NCBI GenBank assembly: GCA_016218185.1
Contig: JACREP010000011.1
Span: 1-13,820, forward strand
Source of the DNA: Candidatus Gottesmanbacteria bacterium
Lineage (GTDB): Bacteria > Patescibacteriota > Microgenomatia > UBA10105 > UBA927
Direction: 5' to 3'
Length of the DNA: 13,820 nt
Part shown: positions 5,717 to 11,760 of the stretch, in pieces
Numbering within the stretch: the stretch's first letter is position 1
How the letters are laid out: each line of letters starts with the position of its first letter
The notes under the pieces: generated by a model
Databases searched by the model: none
Seen by the model: only the letters and a program-made list of their open reading frames with translations
What the model was told of the DNA's origin: nothing
Translations under genes and position numbers: made by a program

Positions 5717-5723
5717 TGCTTCC

Positions 5724-5744
5724 TTGACTTCGCGCTACTATACT
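5724..5744 (+). promoter_or_regulatory. Promoter-like motifs directly before tkt
   Basis: TATACT (5739-5744) ends 5 nt before the tkt ATG, so transcription from it would give a leaderless message. A TTGACT (5724-5729) lies only 9 bp upstream of it, too close for a standard sigma-70 -35, so only the -10 is proposed with any confidence. Confidence 0.4.
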
Positions 5745-5749
5745 GCTAC

Positions 5750-7867
5750 ATGGAGAAATCCGCCCTCGAAAACCTTGCCCGATTGATCCGTTACTACATC
5801 CTTATCTCCACCACTGCCGCGGGATCGGGACACCCGACGACTTCTTTATCTGCTACCGATCTCATGACCGTTCTTTTTTTCAAATACCTGCGCGCAGACC
5901 TTAATGATCCGCAAAATCCCACCAATGACCGCGTGATTTTCAGCAAAGGCCACGCATCACCGTTGCTCTATGCGCTCTACGCCGCCGCGGGTAAAGTTAC
6001 GGAGAAAGAATTATTGAAGCTCCGCACGTTTGACAGTCCGCTCGAAGGCCATCCGGTGCCAAGGTTTCGTTTTACCGAAGCCGCTACTGGCTCGCTTGGT
6101 CAAGGACTGGCCGTGGGAGTGGGAGAAGCACTGGCGCTTTCTTTGTCATTGCGAGGAGCGAGTCTTCGAGCGACGCGGCAATCTCATGTTCACAACGCCA
6201 ATAAACAAGAGATTGCTTCGCCGTCGGAACGGTCTCGCAATGACATAAAAGTATTTGTTCTTCTGGGCGATGGGGAACTGGCCGAGGGCTCGGTGTGGGA
6301 AGCGGCGGCTTTGGCATCGTATTACAGACTCAATCATCTCATCGCGATTGCCGATATCAACGGCCTGGGCCAGTCGCAGGAGACCATGTACAACCGCGAT
6401 ATTGACGTGTATGCGAAGCGCTTTGCGGCATTCGGGTGGCGGGTTATTACACTTGAAGATGGCCACGACCTTTCAGCAATTGATGCCACATACAAAAAAG
6501 TTTTTACCCGGAGCCCCGCAACAGTAAAATCGAGGTTCAACCTCGATTTTGCCCCGGTGGCGATCCTTGCAAAGACAATCAAGGGAAAAGGCGTCTCATT
6601 TCTTGAGGGCAAACATGGGTGGCATGGGAAAGCGCTGACGGTCGAGGAACTTGCGGAGGCGTTTAAAGAGTTGGGGGAGATCGACCAGCACGTAGAGTTT
6701 CTTCGCGCTGAGGTCGCTCGTCCAAATTCAGAAGTTTTTCAATCCATCCGTTCGCCTTCGGCGCGGCTGGCCCCTTCGGTGAAAAACTTGAATTTGTCCG
6801 AGCTCCCCGCGCTTCAGGCTTATGACAAGCCGACGGCAACACGACGAGCATTCGGAAATGCCTTAGTCCGTATTGGCAAAACCGATCCACTCATGGTCAT
6901 TCTCGATGCCGATGTGCAGAACAGTACGTACACGGAATTTTTCGCAAAAGCCTATCCTAATCTCTTTTTCCAGATGTTCATCGCCGAGCAAACCATGGTG
7001 AGTGCGGCAGTTGGTATGGCCAAACGCGGCTTGCACCCGTGGCTTGCGACGTTTGCGTGCTTTCTGACGCGCGCGTTTGACCAGGTGCGCATGGCGGCAC
7101 TTTCGAGAGCAGATATAAAAATCTGCGGCTCGCACGCAGGCGTATCGATCGGCCAGGACGGCGGATCACAGATGGGACTTGAGGATATTGCGATGTTCCG
7201 TGCGGTGCATGGCTCGACCGTGCTTTACCCGAGTGATGCGATTTCGACGGAAAAGCTTGTGGAGCAAATGGCGCAAACAAACGGCATTGTGTATATGAGA
7301 ACCACGCGCGGCGAAACGCCGGTTATTTATGATGCAAAAGAAACGTTTGCCATTGGTGGAAGCAAAACACACCCATCTGTCATTCCGGGCTTGCCTGCCC
7401 GCCGAAATGGAGGGACCCGGAATCCATCGTTATCGAAAACTGGATCCCGGCTCCCCGTATCGGGGTACGGGGCAGGCTCCGGCCGGGATGACAAAATAAC
7501 AGTTGTCGCCGCAGGCATTACGCTCCATGAAGCATTGAAAGCCCAAAAGCAACTTGCCGGGGAAGATATCAGCGTGCGGGTGATTGATTGCTATTCCGTT
7601 AAGCCCATTGATGTGGGTATGCTTCGCCAGGCAGCAAAAGAAACAAAGGCAATTATCATTGTGGAAGACCACTATCCGGAAGGGGGGTTGGGAGAGGCGG
7701 TGACATCAGCCTTGAAGACTCAGGCACAAGGGCGGGCCTTGAGCGTGAAACTTATCCATTTGGCGGTGCGAAAAACCCCGCGAAGCGCCAAACCCGCAGA
7801 GCTTTTGGCATACGAGGAGATAGATTCAGGATCTATTACTAAGGCCGTAAGACAACTTATAAAATAG
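5750..7867 (+). CDS. tkt: Transketolase with four palindromic insertions
   Basis: Thiamine-diphosphate enzyme that moves two-carbon units between pentose, hexose and triose phosphates. The N-terminal TPP domain has TAAGSGHPTTSLS (His28), FSKGHASPLLY, LEGHP, GSLGQGL, GDGELAEGSVWEAA (residues 173-186) and IADINGLGQ. The pyrimidine domain has the FIAEQ catalytic glutamate, HAGVSIGQDGG and TVLYPSD, and the C-terminal domain has VVAAGITLHEAL, VRVIDCYSVKPID and VEDHYPEGGLGEAV. At 705 residues it is longer than typical bacterial transketolases (about 620-670). Repeats account for the excess: 34 codons at 6144-6245, about 8 at 6526-6550, 38 at 7379-7492 and 7 at 7724-7744. The large insertions lie between conserved blocks, so activity may be kept. 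It groups with tal, rpiB and rpe. Confidence 0.95.
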   Translation: MEKSALENLARLIRYYILISTTAAGSGHPTTSLSATDLMTVLFFKYLRADLNDPQNPTNDRVIFSKGHASPLLYALYAAAGKVTEKELLKLRTFDSPLEGHPVPRFRFTEAATGSLGQGLAVGVGEALALSLSLRGASLRATRQSHVHNANKQEIASPSERSRNDIKVFVLLGDGELAEGSVWEAAALASYYRLNHLIAIADINGLGQSQETMYNRDIDVYAKRFAAFGWRVITLEDGHDLSAIDATYKKVFTRSPATVKSRFNLDFAPVAILAKTIKGKGVSFLEGKHGWHGKALTVEELAEAFKELGEIDQHVEFLRAEVARPNSEVFQSIRSPSARLAPSVKNLNLSELPALQAYDKPTATRRAFGNALVRIGKTDPLMVILDADVQNSTYTEFFAKAYPNLFFQMFIAEQTMVSAAVGMAKRGLHPWLATFACFLTRAFDQVRMAALSRADIKICGSHAGVSIGQDGGSQMGLEDIAMFRAVHGSTVLYPSDAISTEKLVEQMAQTNGIVYMRTTRGETPVIYDAKETFAIGGSKTHPSVIPGLPARRNGGTRNPSLSKTGSRLPVSGYGAGSGRDDKITVVAAGITLHEALKAQKQLAGEDISVRVIDCYSVKPIDVGMLRQAAKETKAIIIVEDHYPEGGLGEAVTSALKTQAQGRALSVKLIHLAVRKTPRSAKPAELLAYEEIDSGSITKAVRQLIK
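6144..6245. repeat. TGTCATTGCGAG repeat, copy B, in frame inside tkt
   Basis: TGTCATTGCGAG (6144-6155) and the exact complement CTCGCAATGACA (6234-6245) bound 102 bp, exactly 34 codons. It contains GAGATTGCTTCG like the other copies. It encodes a basic, polar stretch starting SLRGASLRATRQS between the helix LGQGLAVGVGEALAL and the beta strand VFVLLGDGELAEG, where transketolases normally have only a short loop. Confidence 0.9.
6526..6550. repeat. 25-nt perfect palindrome inside tkt
   Basis: AAAATCGAGGTT and AACCTCGATTTT are perfect 12-bp arms around a single C. It encodes KSRFNLDF in the linker before the ILAKTIKGKG motif. The core GAGGT-TCA-ACCTC recalls the AAGGT-NNN-ACCTT units elsewhere in the window. 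Confidence 0.8.
7379..7492. repeat. GTCATTCCGG repeat, in frame inside tkt
   Basis: Ends GTCATTCCGGGC and GGCCGGGATGAC are imperfect inverted repeats, with inner CCCGGAATCCA and TGGATCCCGG pairing as well. This outline matches a palindromic repeat common in many bacterial genomes. The 114 bp are exactly 38 codons starting at a codon boundary (residue 544), placing a Gly/Arg/Ser-rich loop between the pyrimidine domain and the C-terminal domain strand KITVVAAG. Confidence 0.88.
7724..7744. repeat. 21-bp palindrome in tkt shared with rpiB
   Basis: GCACAAGG..CCTTGAGC around GCGGG, with one mismatch in the stem. Eighteen consecutive bases match the reverse complement of the rpiB element at 2767-2787. 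It is read in a different frame from the rpiB copy and encodes AQGRALS. Confidence 0.7.
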
Positions 7868-7872
7868 TTATC

Positions 7873-7906
7873 AACGAATAACGAATAAAACGCCGAATAT
7901 ACGAAT
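7873..7906. repeat. Degenerate ACGAATA repeats after tkt
   Basis: CGAATA occurs three times and CGAATAT once in about 34 bp of intergenic sequence between tkt and the palindromic repeat that follows. No coding role. Confidence 0.6.
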
Positions 7907-7908
7907 AC

Positions 7909-7969
7909 CTTTAAAGGTTCAACCTTGTAACAATCGTTTTTAAGGCTAACCTTTAAAGGTTGAACCTTG
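7909..7969. repeat. Long-form AAGGT-NNN-ACCTT palindromic repeat, copy 2
   Basis: AAGGTTCAACCTT (7914-7926) and AAGGTTGAACCTT (7956-7968) are exact reverse complements 29 nt apart, the same spacing as at 331-391. Both are again preceded by CCTTTAAAGGT, and the right half again starts AGGCT.ACC. The central triplet is TCA/TGA instead of GAG/CTC, so both arms have changed together. It lies between tkt and tal. Confidence 0.85.
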
Positions 7970-8004
7970 CAGGTTTTCTTGCAGGTTTTGCAGGATTGTT
8001 AACT

Positions 8005-9036
8005 ATGAGGGAGTTTTTCAGTAAAATCTTTATCGACGGCGGGGATCCGGCGGAAACGAAAGAAGCAGATGCGATGCTTAAAAAAGCAGGCTACCACGGG
8101 TTGGATGGCCAGACGACCAACCCGACGCTGATTGCAAAGCGACTCCTCAACGCCGCTGCTGCTGAGGTCGGCGTCGGCGCTGTGCGCGGCTCGCCTTTTA
8201 CTGCGCATCCGTCAAGCAACTGTGTAGCTGTCACTTCTTCTCTCCATACCCTGCGTGACGGTGCTCGAAAAGACTCGCCGCGCCGCGCCTTAACTAGTGC
8301 CCCCGCACCGCAGCAGATTACCGCATCTGATGCTAGTGCGTACTATCGCAAAACTGTCGAGGAGATAGGCCGGATTATTCCCGAGGGCCAAATTTCCATC
8401 CAGGTGATCGGTGATCCGGCCAAACTGACTGTTGACGAAATGCTTAGTCAGGCCCGCGATCGCATTACCTGGATTCCCAACGCGGTCATTAAATTTCCGG
8501 TTACTAAGACCGGCCTCAAAGCTGCGGAAATTTTTTGCCAGGAAGGGCCGGTGAACATGACGCTTGCGTTTAGTCAGGAGCAGGCGGCAGCAGTGTACGC
8601 GGCAACGAAGGCACATAATTACGATGTGTTTATTTCACCCTTCGTTGGCAGGCTTGATGATCGCGGAGAAAACGGTATGGATGTCGTGGCGAACATATTG
8701 GAGATGTACCGTGAATTAGGGGACGGACATGTACAGGTGTTGACCGCCAGCGTGCGCAATGTCAAACACATTTTGTACGCACTGTGGATCAAAAGCGACG
8801 TCATAACCATCCCGTTTAAAGTTTTTAAAGAATGGGCAGGGCAAAATTTTACGTTGCCGCCAAAAGATTTTCTCTACGACCCGCCTACCGGCGAGGCAGG
8901 TGAGCCGGGGCTAACCGAAATAGAGTACCGCGAGTTGACCCTCGATAAAGAATGGACAGAGTATGATCTTTTCCATGACCTCACGGATGTGGGCCTTACC
9001 CGTTTTTGGGAAGACTGGAAGGGGATTGTAGAATAA
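8005..9036 (+). CDS. tal: Transaldolase with a large palindromic insertion
   Basis: Transfers a dihydroxyacetone unit between sugar phosphates through a Schiff-base lysine. The TIM-barrel protein has KIFIDGGDP at the start, GQTTNPTLIAKRLL, IQVIGDP, NAVIKFPVTKTGLKA (Lys163 as the Schiff-base lysine), VNMTLAFSQEQAAAV, FISPFVGRLDDRGENGMDV, TASVRNVKHI and ITIPFKVF. It has 343 residues. An insertion of about 53 codons (8156-8316) after PTLIAKRLLNA has an Ala/Ser/Arg-rich composition foreign to the family; without it the protein is about 290 residues. The ATG at 8005 starts at the first conserved strand; an earlier in-frame TTG (7960) lies inside a palindromic repeat. It ends 2 bp before the convergent coiled-coil gene. 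Confidence 0.92.
   Translation: MREFFSKIFIDGGDPAETKEADAMLKKAGYHGLDGQTTNPTLIAKRLLNAAAAEVGVGAVRGSPFTAHPSSNCVAVTSSLHTLRDGARKDSPRRALTSAPAPQQITASDASAYYRKTVEEIGRIIPEGQISIQVIGDPAKLTVDEMLSQARDRITWIPNAVIKFPVTKTGLKAAEIFCQEGPVNMTLAFSQEQAAAVYAATKAHNYDVFISPFVGRLDDRGENGMDVVANILEMYRELGDGHVQVLTASVRNVKHILYALWIKSDVITIPFKVFKEWAGQNFTLPPKDFLYDPPTGEAGEPGLTEIEYRELTLDKEWTEYDLFHDLTDVGLTRFWEDWKGIVE
8156..8316. repeat. Degenerate inverted-repeat insertion inside tal
   Basis: The left end (CTGCTGCTGAGGTCGGCGTC) and the reverse complement of the right end (CTGCTGCGGTGCGGGGGCAC) are related. Further in, GGCGCTGTGCGCGGC...CTTTT...GCATCCGTCA on the left matches GGCGCGGCGCGGC...CTTTT...GCACCGTCA on the right. The edges are approximate. 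The whole is an imperfect palindrome of about 161 bp, with no second copy seen in the window. Confidence 0.6.
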
Positions 9037-9038
9037 CG

Positions 9039-9299
9039 TTACGCAGTAGCTACTCCTTGCCGCTTTTCAAGCTTTTTTAGGCGTTCGTCATGATCGTCGA
9101 GGGTATCGTTGATATCGCTGTGTTGACCAGCGTGAAGTTCAAACGCCTCACGAGTAGCTTTCACTTCTCCCATTACCTCGTCCATTTTGGTAAAGAATTC
9201 TTCTTTGGTGGGAAGATATTTGAGCTTCTCGTCAAGCTTCTCGTCAAGCTTTTTATCGACAAGTTCTTCTATTTGTTGCAGATCTCGCTGGCTCAGCAT
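9039..9299 (-). CDS. Small coiled-coil protein
   Basis: 86 residues from the ATG at 9299 (a GTG at 9305 would add two). It is highly charged and helical: DLQQIEELVDKKLDEKLDEK, then an EEFFTKMDEVMGEVKATREAF helix, ending in a heptad-like INDTLDDHDERLKKLEKRQ. The repeated KLDEKLDEKL and the absence of catalytic residues suggest a coiled-coil oligomer; similar short proteins are often annotated as hypothetical. A GGTGGG just upstream of the ATG may act as a weak Shine-Dalgarno. It is the only minus-strand gene within the metabolic block, convergent with tal (2 bp apart) and divergent from the CoA fusion gene. Flanking ACGCAGTA (9041-9048) and TACTGCGT (9312-9319) form an 8-bp inverted repeat around it. 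Confidence 0.65.
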   Translation of the reverse strand: MLSQRDLQQIEELVDKKLDEKLDEKLKYLPTKEEFFTKMDEVMGEVKATREAFELHAGQHSDINDTLDDHDERLKKLEKRQGVATA

Positions 9300-9341
9300 A
9301 CCCACCTACGTTACTGCGTGAAATGAAGGCTGTCAAGGGTG

Positions 9342-9347
9342 TATGAT
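9342..9347 (+). promoter_or_regulatory. -10 motif just before the CoA biosynthesis fusion gene
   Basis: TATGAT lies 8 nt before the ATG at 9356 (4 nt before another ATG at 9352 in a different frame). As with tkt and the gene at 1842, this spacing would give a message with almost no leader. No -35 box is evident. Confidence 0.35.
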
Positions 9348-9355
9348 ACCCATGT

Positions 9356-10381
9356 ATGTATCGTATGTTTTGCCACGTAGTGGTTGCCGGCACGTTTGAT
9401 CGGTTGCACAAAGGACACGAAGCAGTGCTCCGGCGGGCGTTTGCGGTGAGTGAGCAGGTGACGGTGGGATTAACCACGGACAAATACATTCACACATACA
9501 AAGTTTTCAATTTTCAATTTTCAAATTTTCAAACGAGAAAGAGAGCGCTTGAACAATTCTTAAAGAAAAAAAACTGGCTTGATCGTGCCAGGATTATAGC
9601 CTTGGGCGATCCGTATGGGCCAGTGGTTCCTCAGAGCCCTCACGATTCGGCACCTCCAGATGTTGATGCGATTGTCGTAAGCAGTGAAACGCGGATGAGC
9701 GCTGAAGAGATTAATGAATTTCGGCGCGAGGCAGGGTGGCGACCGCTTGCGATTATCGAAGTACCGATGGTACCCGCGGAAGACCTTAAAACTATTTCTT
9801 CAACCCGGGTGCGAGGCGGGGAGATTGATCGGGAAGGCAGACTCGTCATGCCCGACAACCTGCGACCGGAACTCCAGAAACCGTTGGGGAGGGTGTTGGT
9901 TGGAGAAGAGATTAAGATTTCAATAAGGTCTCACCTCGCCAGGCAAGGTGAGACCTTTATAGCTCTGATTACTGTTGGCGATGTGGCAACCAAGACGCTT
10001 TTGGATGCAGGTGTGGTGCCGACACTTTCGATTATCGATGGCAAAGTGGGTCGCATGCCCTATGCCCACGCGCTCAAGCAGCTGACAAGGTTTCACCTTG
10101 TTAAGAAACAAGGTGAAACCTTAATGCATGTGAAAAGCGGGCCGGGGTATATCTCACAACAAGCAATGAAAGCAGTGAAAGCAACGCTGGCAACGCCAGT
10201 AAAACAAAAAGCGGTAATCATTGTTGACGGTGAGGAAGATTTATTGGCGTTGCCTGCGATTGCCGAAGCGCCGCTTGGCTCCGTTGTCTACTACGGCCAA
10301 CCTCATCAGGGCTTGGTAGAAGTGGTGGTGACGTCCGTAGAGCAAAAAAGAGCGCTTGAACTATTGGCGAAGTTTACGTAG
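9356..10381 (+). CDS. coaD: Archaeal-type phosphopantetheine adenylyltransferase fused to DUF359 dephospho-CoA kinase
   Basis: 341 residues with two CoA-synthesis domains. Residues 1 to about 155 are a nucleotidyltransferase of the archaeal/eukaryotic PPAT type: GTFDRLHKGH (HxGH at 18-21), VTVGLTTDKYI, GDPYGPVV, DAIVVSSET and ISSTRVRGGEID. Residues from about 165 match DUF359, identified as a GTP-dependent dephospho-CoA kinase in archaea: ITVGDVATKTLLDAGVVP, SIIDGKVGR, VDGEEDLLALPAI and GSVVYYGQP. The two would perform the last two steps from phosphopantetheine to CoA. Archaea usually encode them separately, and most bacteria use unrelated CoaD and CoaE. Two hairpin elements lie in frame in the DUF359 part (residues about 191-200 and 245-255) and a TTTTCAA tandem repeat in the PPAT part. 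The start is 9356 or the next Met at 9365; no SD is seen. Confidence 0.88.
   Translation: MYRMFCHVVVAGTFDRLHKGHEAVLRRAFAVSEQVTVGLTTDKYIHTYKVFNFQFSNFQTRKRALEQFLKKKNWLDRARIIALGDPYGPVVPQSPHDSAPPDVDAIVVSSETRMSAEEINEFRREAGWRPLAIIEVPMVPAEDLKTISSTRVRGGEIDREGRLVMPDNLRPELQKPLGRVLVGEEIKISIRSHLARQGETFIALITVGDVATKTLLDAGVVPTLSIIDGKVGRMPYAHALKQLTRFHLVKKQGETLMHVKSGPGYISQQAMKAVKATLATPVKQKAVIIVDGEEDLLALPAIAEAPLGSVVYYGQPHQGLVEVVVTSVEQKRALELLAKFT
9504..9532 (+). repeat. TTTTCAA tandem repeat inside the PPAT domain
   Basis: Three contiguous TTTTCAA units, then an extra A and a fourth. In frame it encodes VFNFQFSNFQ, replacing the usual charged loop before the conserved TRKRALEQFL helix. Confidence 0.75.
9925..9957. 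repeat. Short-form AAGGT-NNN-ACCTT hairpin in the DUF359 domain, copy 3
   Basis: AAGGTCTCACCT (9925-9936) and AGGTGAGACCTT (9946-9957) form a perfect 12-bp stem with a 9-nt loop. Exactly 33 bp (11 codons); read as RSHLARQGETF just before the conserved ITVGDVATK strand. Confidence 0.9.
10087..10122. repeat. Short-form AAGGT-NNN-ACCTT hairpin in the DUF359 domain, copy 4
   Basis: AAGGTTTCACCTTGTT (10087-10102) and AACAAGGTGAAACCTT (10107-10122) form a perfect 16-bp stem with loop AAGA. Exactly 36 bp (12 codons); read as RFHLVKKQGETL, in the same phase as copy 3. The triplet is TTC/GAA, with both arms changed together. Confidence 0.9.
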
Positions 10382-10394
10382 AGTAGATATGAGG

Positions 10395-10478
10395 TGTCAT
10401 TGCGAGGAGCGAAGCGACGCGGCAATCCCAAACGAAAACAGAGATTGCTTCTCCGCCGGCTGGCGGATCGCAATGACA
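10395..10478. repeat. TGTCATTGCGAG repeat, copy C
   Basis: Runs from TGTCATTGCGAGGAGCGAAG to GATCGCAATGACA with inner GAGATTGCTTC and the nested palindrome-like CCGCCGGCTGGCGG (10453-10466). It fills the gap between the CoA fusion gene and galT. It is open in the galT frame, which can mislead start calling. Confidence 0.85.
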
Positions 10479-10486
10479 AAAAATTC

Positions 10487-11389
10487 ATGGCAAAATACGT
10501 GCCTGATGTTGGGACGAAGCGGTGGGTGGTGATTGCCCCGCTCCGAAATTTTCGGCCAGGCGCCGAAGTTCCTCAGGGTAAACCCGTATGCCCGTTTTGT
10601 GAGGGAAATGAGGCCGAAACGCCGCCGGAGGTCTACCGCATCGGAGGAGGAGAAAAGGACAAACCCGGTTGGCAGGTGCGCGTGGTCCCCAACAAATACG
10701 CCATTACCGACATCCACGAAGTCATCATCCACTCGCCGGACCACGAAAAGGATATTGAAGCGTTGCCGTTAGAACACGTGACGCGGATTCTTACCAGCTA
10801 CCGAGACCGCTACCGGGCGCACGAGGCAGATGGCCAGGTCATGATTTTCTGCAATCACGGGCTTCATGCCGGCGCCAGCCTTGATCATCCGCACAGCCAG
10901 TTGGTGGTTGTGCCAACGCAGATTAACCTGGATACACTTTCCCGTGAAGCCACCGCAAACGTGGTGGAAGATAACAATCATTTTATCACGTACTGCCCGG
11001 ATTTTTCGCAGTGGCCGCTGGAAGTTTGGATTGCACCCAAGCAACAGGGAGCCAAGTTCGGGGATACCACTGACGGGGAATTGCCGGATTTGGCAGACGT
11101 ACTGGTACGGGCTTTGCAAAAAATCGAAGCGCTCGCGCATTTACCGGATGCGCCGCATCTGCCAGCCTCGCCGAGTCTAGGCGGGCCTAACACGCCGTTT
11201 GTCTACAACTATTATATCTACCATGGGGCGGACTGGTATTTGCGCATCATCCCGCGGCTTATCCACCGCGCGGGATTTGAACTGGGGACGGGCTTAAACG
11301 TGAACGTGATGGACCCGGCGGACGCGGCGAGGGCTCTAAAAGAGCAACACGAGCAACACAAGTTACTTAGCAATTGCCTTTCTAAGTAA
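10487..11389 (+). CDS. galT: Galactose-1-phosphate uridylyltransferase family protein
   Basis: 300 residues from the ATG at 10487, starting MAKYVPDVGTKRWVVIAP as in the family; the frame is open further upstream, but that part is repeat sequence. CPFCEGNE (Cys35, Cys38) gives two metal ligands. NHGLHAGASLDHPHSQL holds the HPH active site (His134, His136), whose second histidine is the expected nucleotide-carrying nucleophile. The C-terminal half has NYYIYHGADWYLRIIPRL, and the protein ends with repeats of GAGCAACAC (EQHEQH). GalT exchanges UDP between glucose 1-phosphate and galactose 1-phosphate, but relatives act as nucleotide-sugar phosphorylases. With no galK or galE nearby, and glgA in the window, a role in nucleotide-sugar supply is possible but inferred. 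No Shine-Dalgarno is seen. Confidence 0.88.
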   Translation: MAKYVPDVGTKRWVVIAPLRNFRPGAEVPQGKPVCPFCEGNEAETPPEVYRIGGGEKDKPGWQVRVVPNKYAITDIHEVIIHSPDHEKDIEALPLEHVTRILTSYRDRYRAHEADGQVMIFCNHGLHAGASLDHPHSQLVVVPTQINLDTLSREATANVVEDNNHFITYCPDFSQWPLEVWIAPKQQGAKFGDTTDGELPDLADVLVRALQKIEALAHLPDAPHLPASPSLGGPNTPFVYNYYIYHGADWYLRIIPRLIHRAGFELGTGLNVNVMDPADAARALKEQHEQHKLLSNCLSK

Positions 11390-11390
11390 C
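11362..11390. other. Hairpin over the galT stop codon
   Basis: GTTACTTAG (11362-11370) and CTAAGTAAC (11382-11390) pair perfectly across an 11-nt loop. The stop TAA lies in the right arm, followed by a further AAGTAAC. There is no T-run, so terminator function is doubtful; it may be another short palindrome that has supplied the gene's end. Confidence 0.5.
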
Positions 11391-11418
11391 GAAGTAACTG
11401 GCCTTGCTGGAGTTGCTT

Positions 11419-11619
11419 TTATGCCGCGCCTTTTTGTTGTAACCCCAACAGCCACATCACTGCTTCCTTCTTGTATCTGCGGTCGCCGCGGGAGTTGATG
11501 CGGATTGCAGGAAGTTTTCCGCGTTTGCCCCAGCGCTTGATCGTCAGCGGCGAAACGCGCAGAATTTTTGCAACTTCCCGGACCGTCAAGAGATCCGGCC
11601 ATTCGTCTCCGAGTGACAT
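11419..11619 (-). CDS. MerR/excisionase-like helix-turn-helix protein
   Basis: 66 residues, almost wholly one winged helix-turn-helix domain of the HTH_17/excisionase type: LLTVREVAKILRVSPLTIKR (tri-helix start), then W at the family position, GKLPAIRINSRGDRRYKKEA for the wing, and VMWLL. Such proteins bind DNA as small regulators or as excision factors for mobile elements. No integrase or recombinase is found in the window, so a regulatory role is equally likely. A strong Shine-Dalgarno (AAGGAGG, complement of 11624-11630) sits 4 nt before the ATG, fixing the start. It is convergent with galT (29 bp between ends) and is followed upstream by the repeat-rich gene-free region. Confidence 0.85.
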   Translation of the reverse strand: MSLGDEWPDLLTVREVAKILRVSPLTIKRWGKRGKLPAIRINSRGDRRYKKEAVMWLLGLQQKGAA

Positions 11620-11666
11620 ACGTCCTCCTTCTGTTGAGCAGGGGATAGATATTTAATCATTCACAA

Positions 11667-11694
11667 CGTATCACCTATGCTCAGATATTGTCAA
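11667..11694 (-). promoter_or_regulatory. Promoter for the helix-turn-helix gene
   Basis: On the minus strand a perfect -35 TTGACA (complement of 11689-11694) is 16 bp from GATACG (complement of 11667-11672), a weak -10. The leader to the ATG would be about 40 nt. The -35 match is good; the -10 is a guess. Confidence 0.4.
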
Positions 11695-11760
11695 GAGGCA
11701 TCAAAGGAGAGCATGTAGAAAGATATAGAATGTTATATACCTGATATGTGTTTAGGTCGC

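Noticed and set aside
5701..5722. Fourth copy of the rpe 3'-end repeat after the 120-residue gene (GAGTCCGCCTCTTGATGC)
   Set aside because: The similarity needs several gaps and substitutions and is partly coding sequence; not distinguishable from chance.
6863..7372. Antisense open frames inside transketolase
   Set aside because: They overlap strongly conserved transketolase motifs and have no start signals or family resemblance.
331..7969. CRISPR array from the repeated AAGGT units
   Set aside because: Copies are dispersed pairs, many inside genes, with no regular spacers and no cas genes.
7960..8004. TTG start for tal adding 15 residues
   Set aside because: It lies within the palindromic repeat and a GCAGGTTTT tandem; the ATG at 8005 begins at the first conserved strand.
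10394..10486. Upstream GTG start for galT adding 31 residues
   Set aside because: The added residues are encoded by the TGTCATTGCGAG repeat; the family N-terminus begins at the ATG at 10487.
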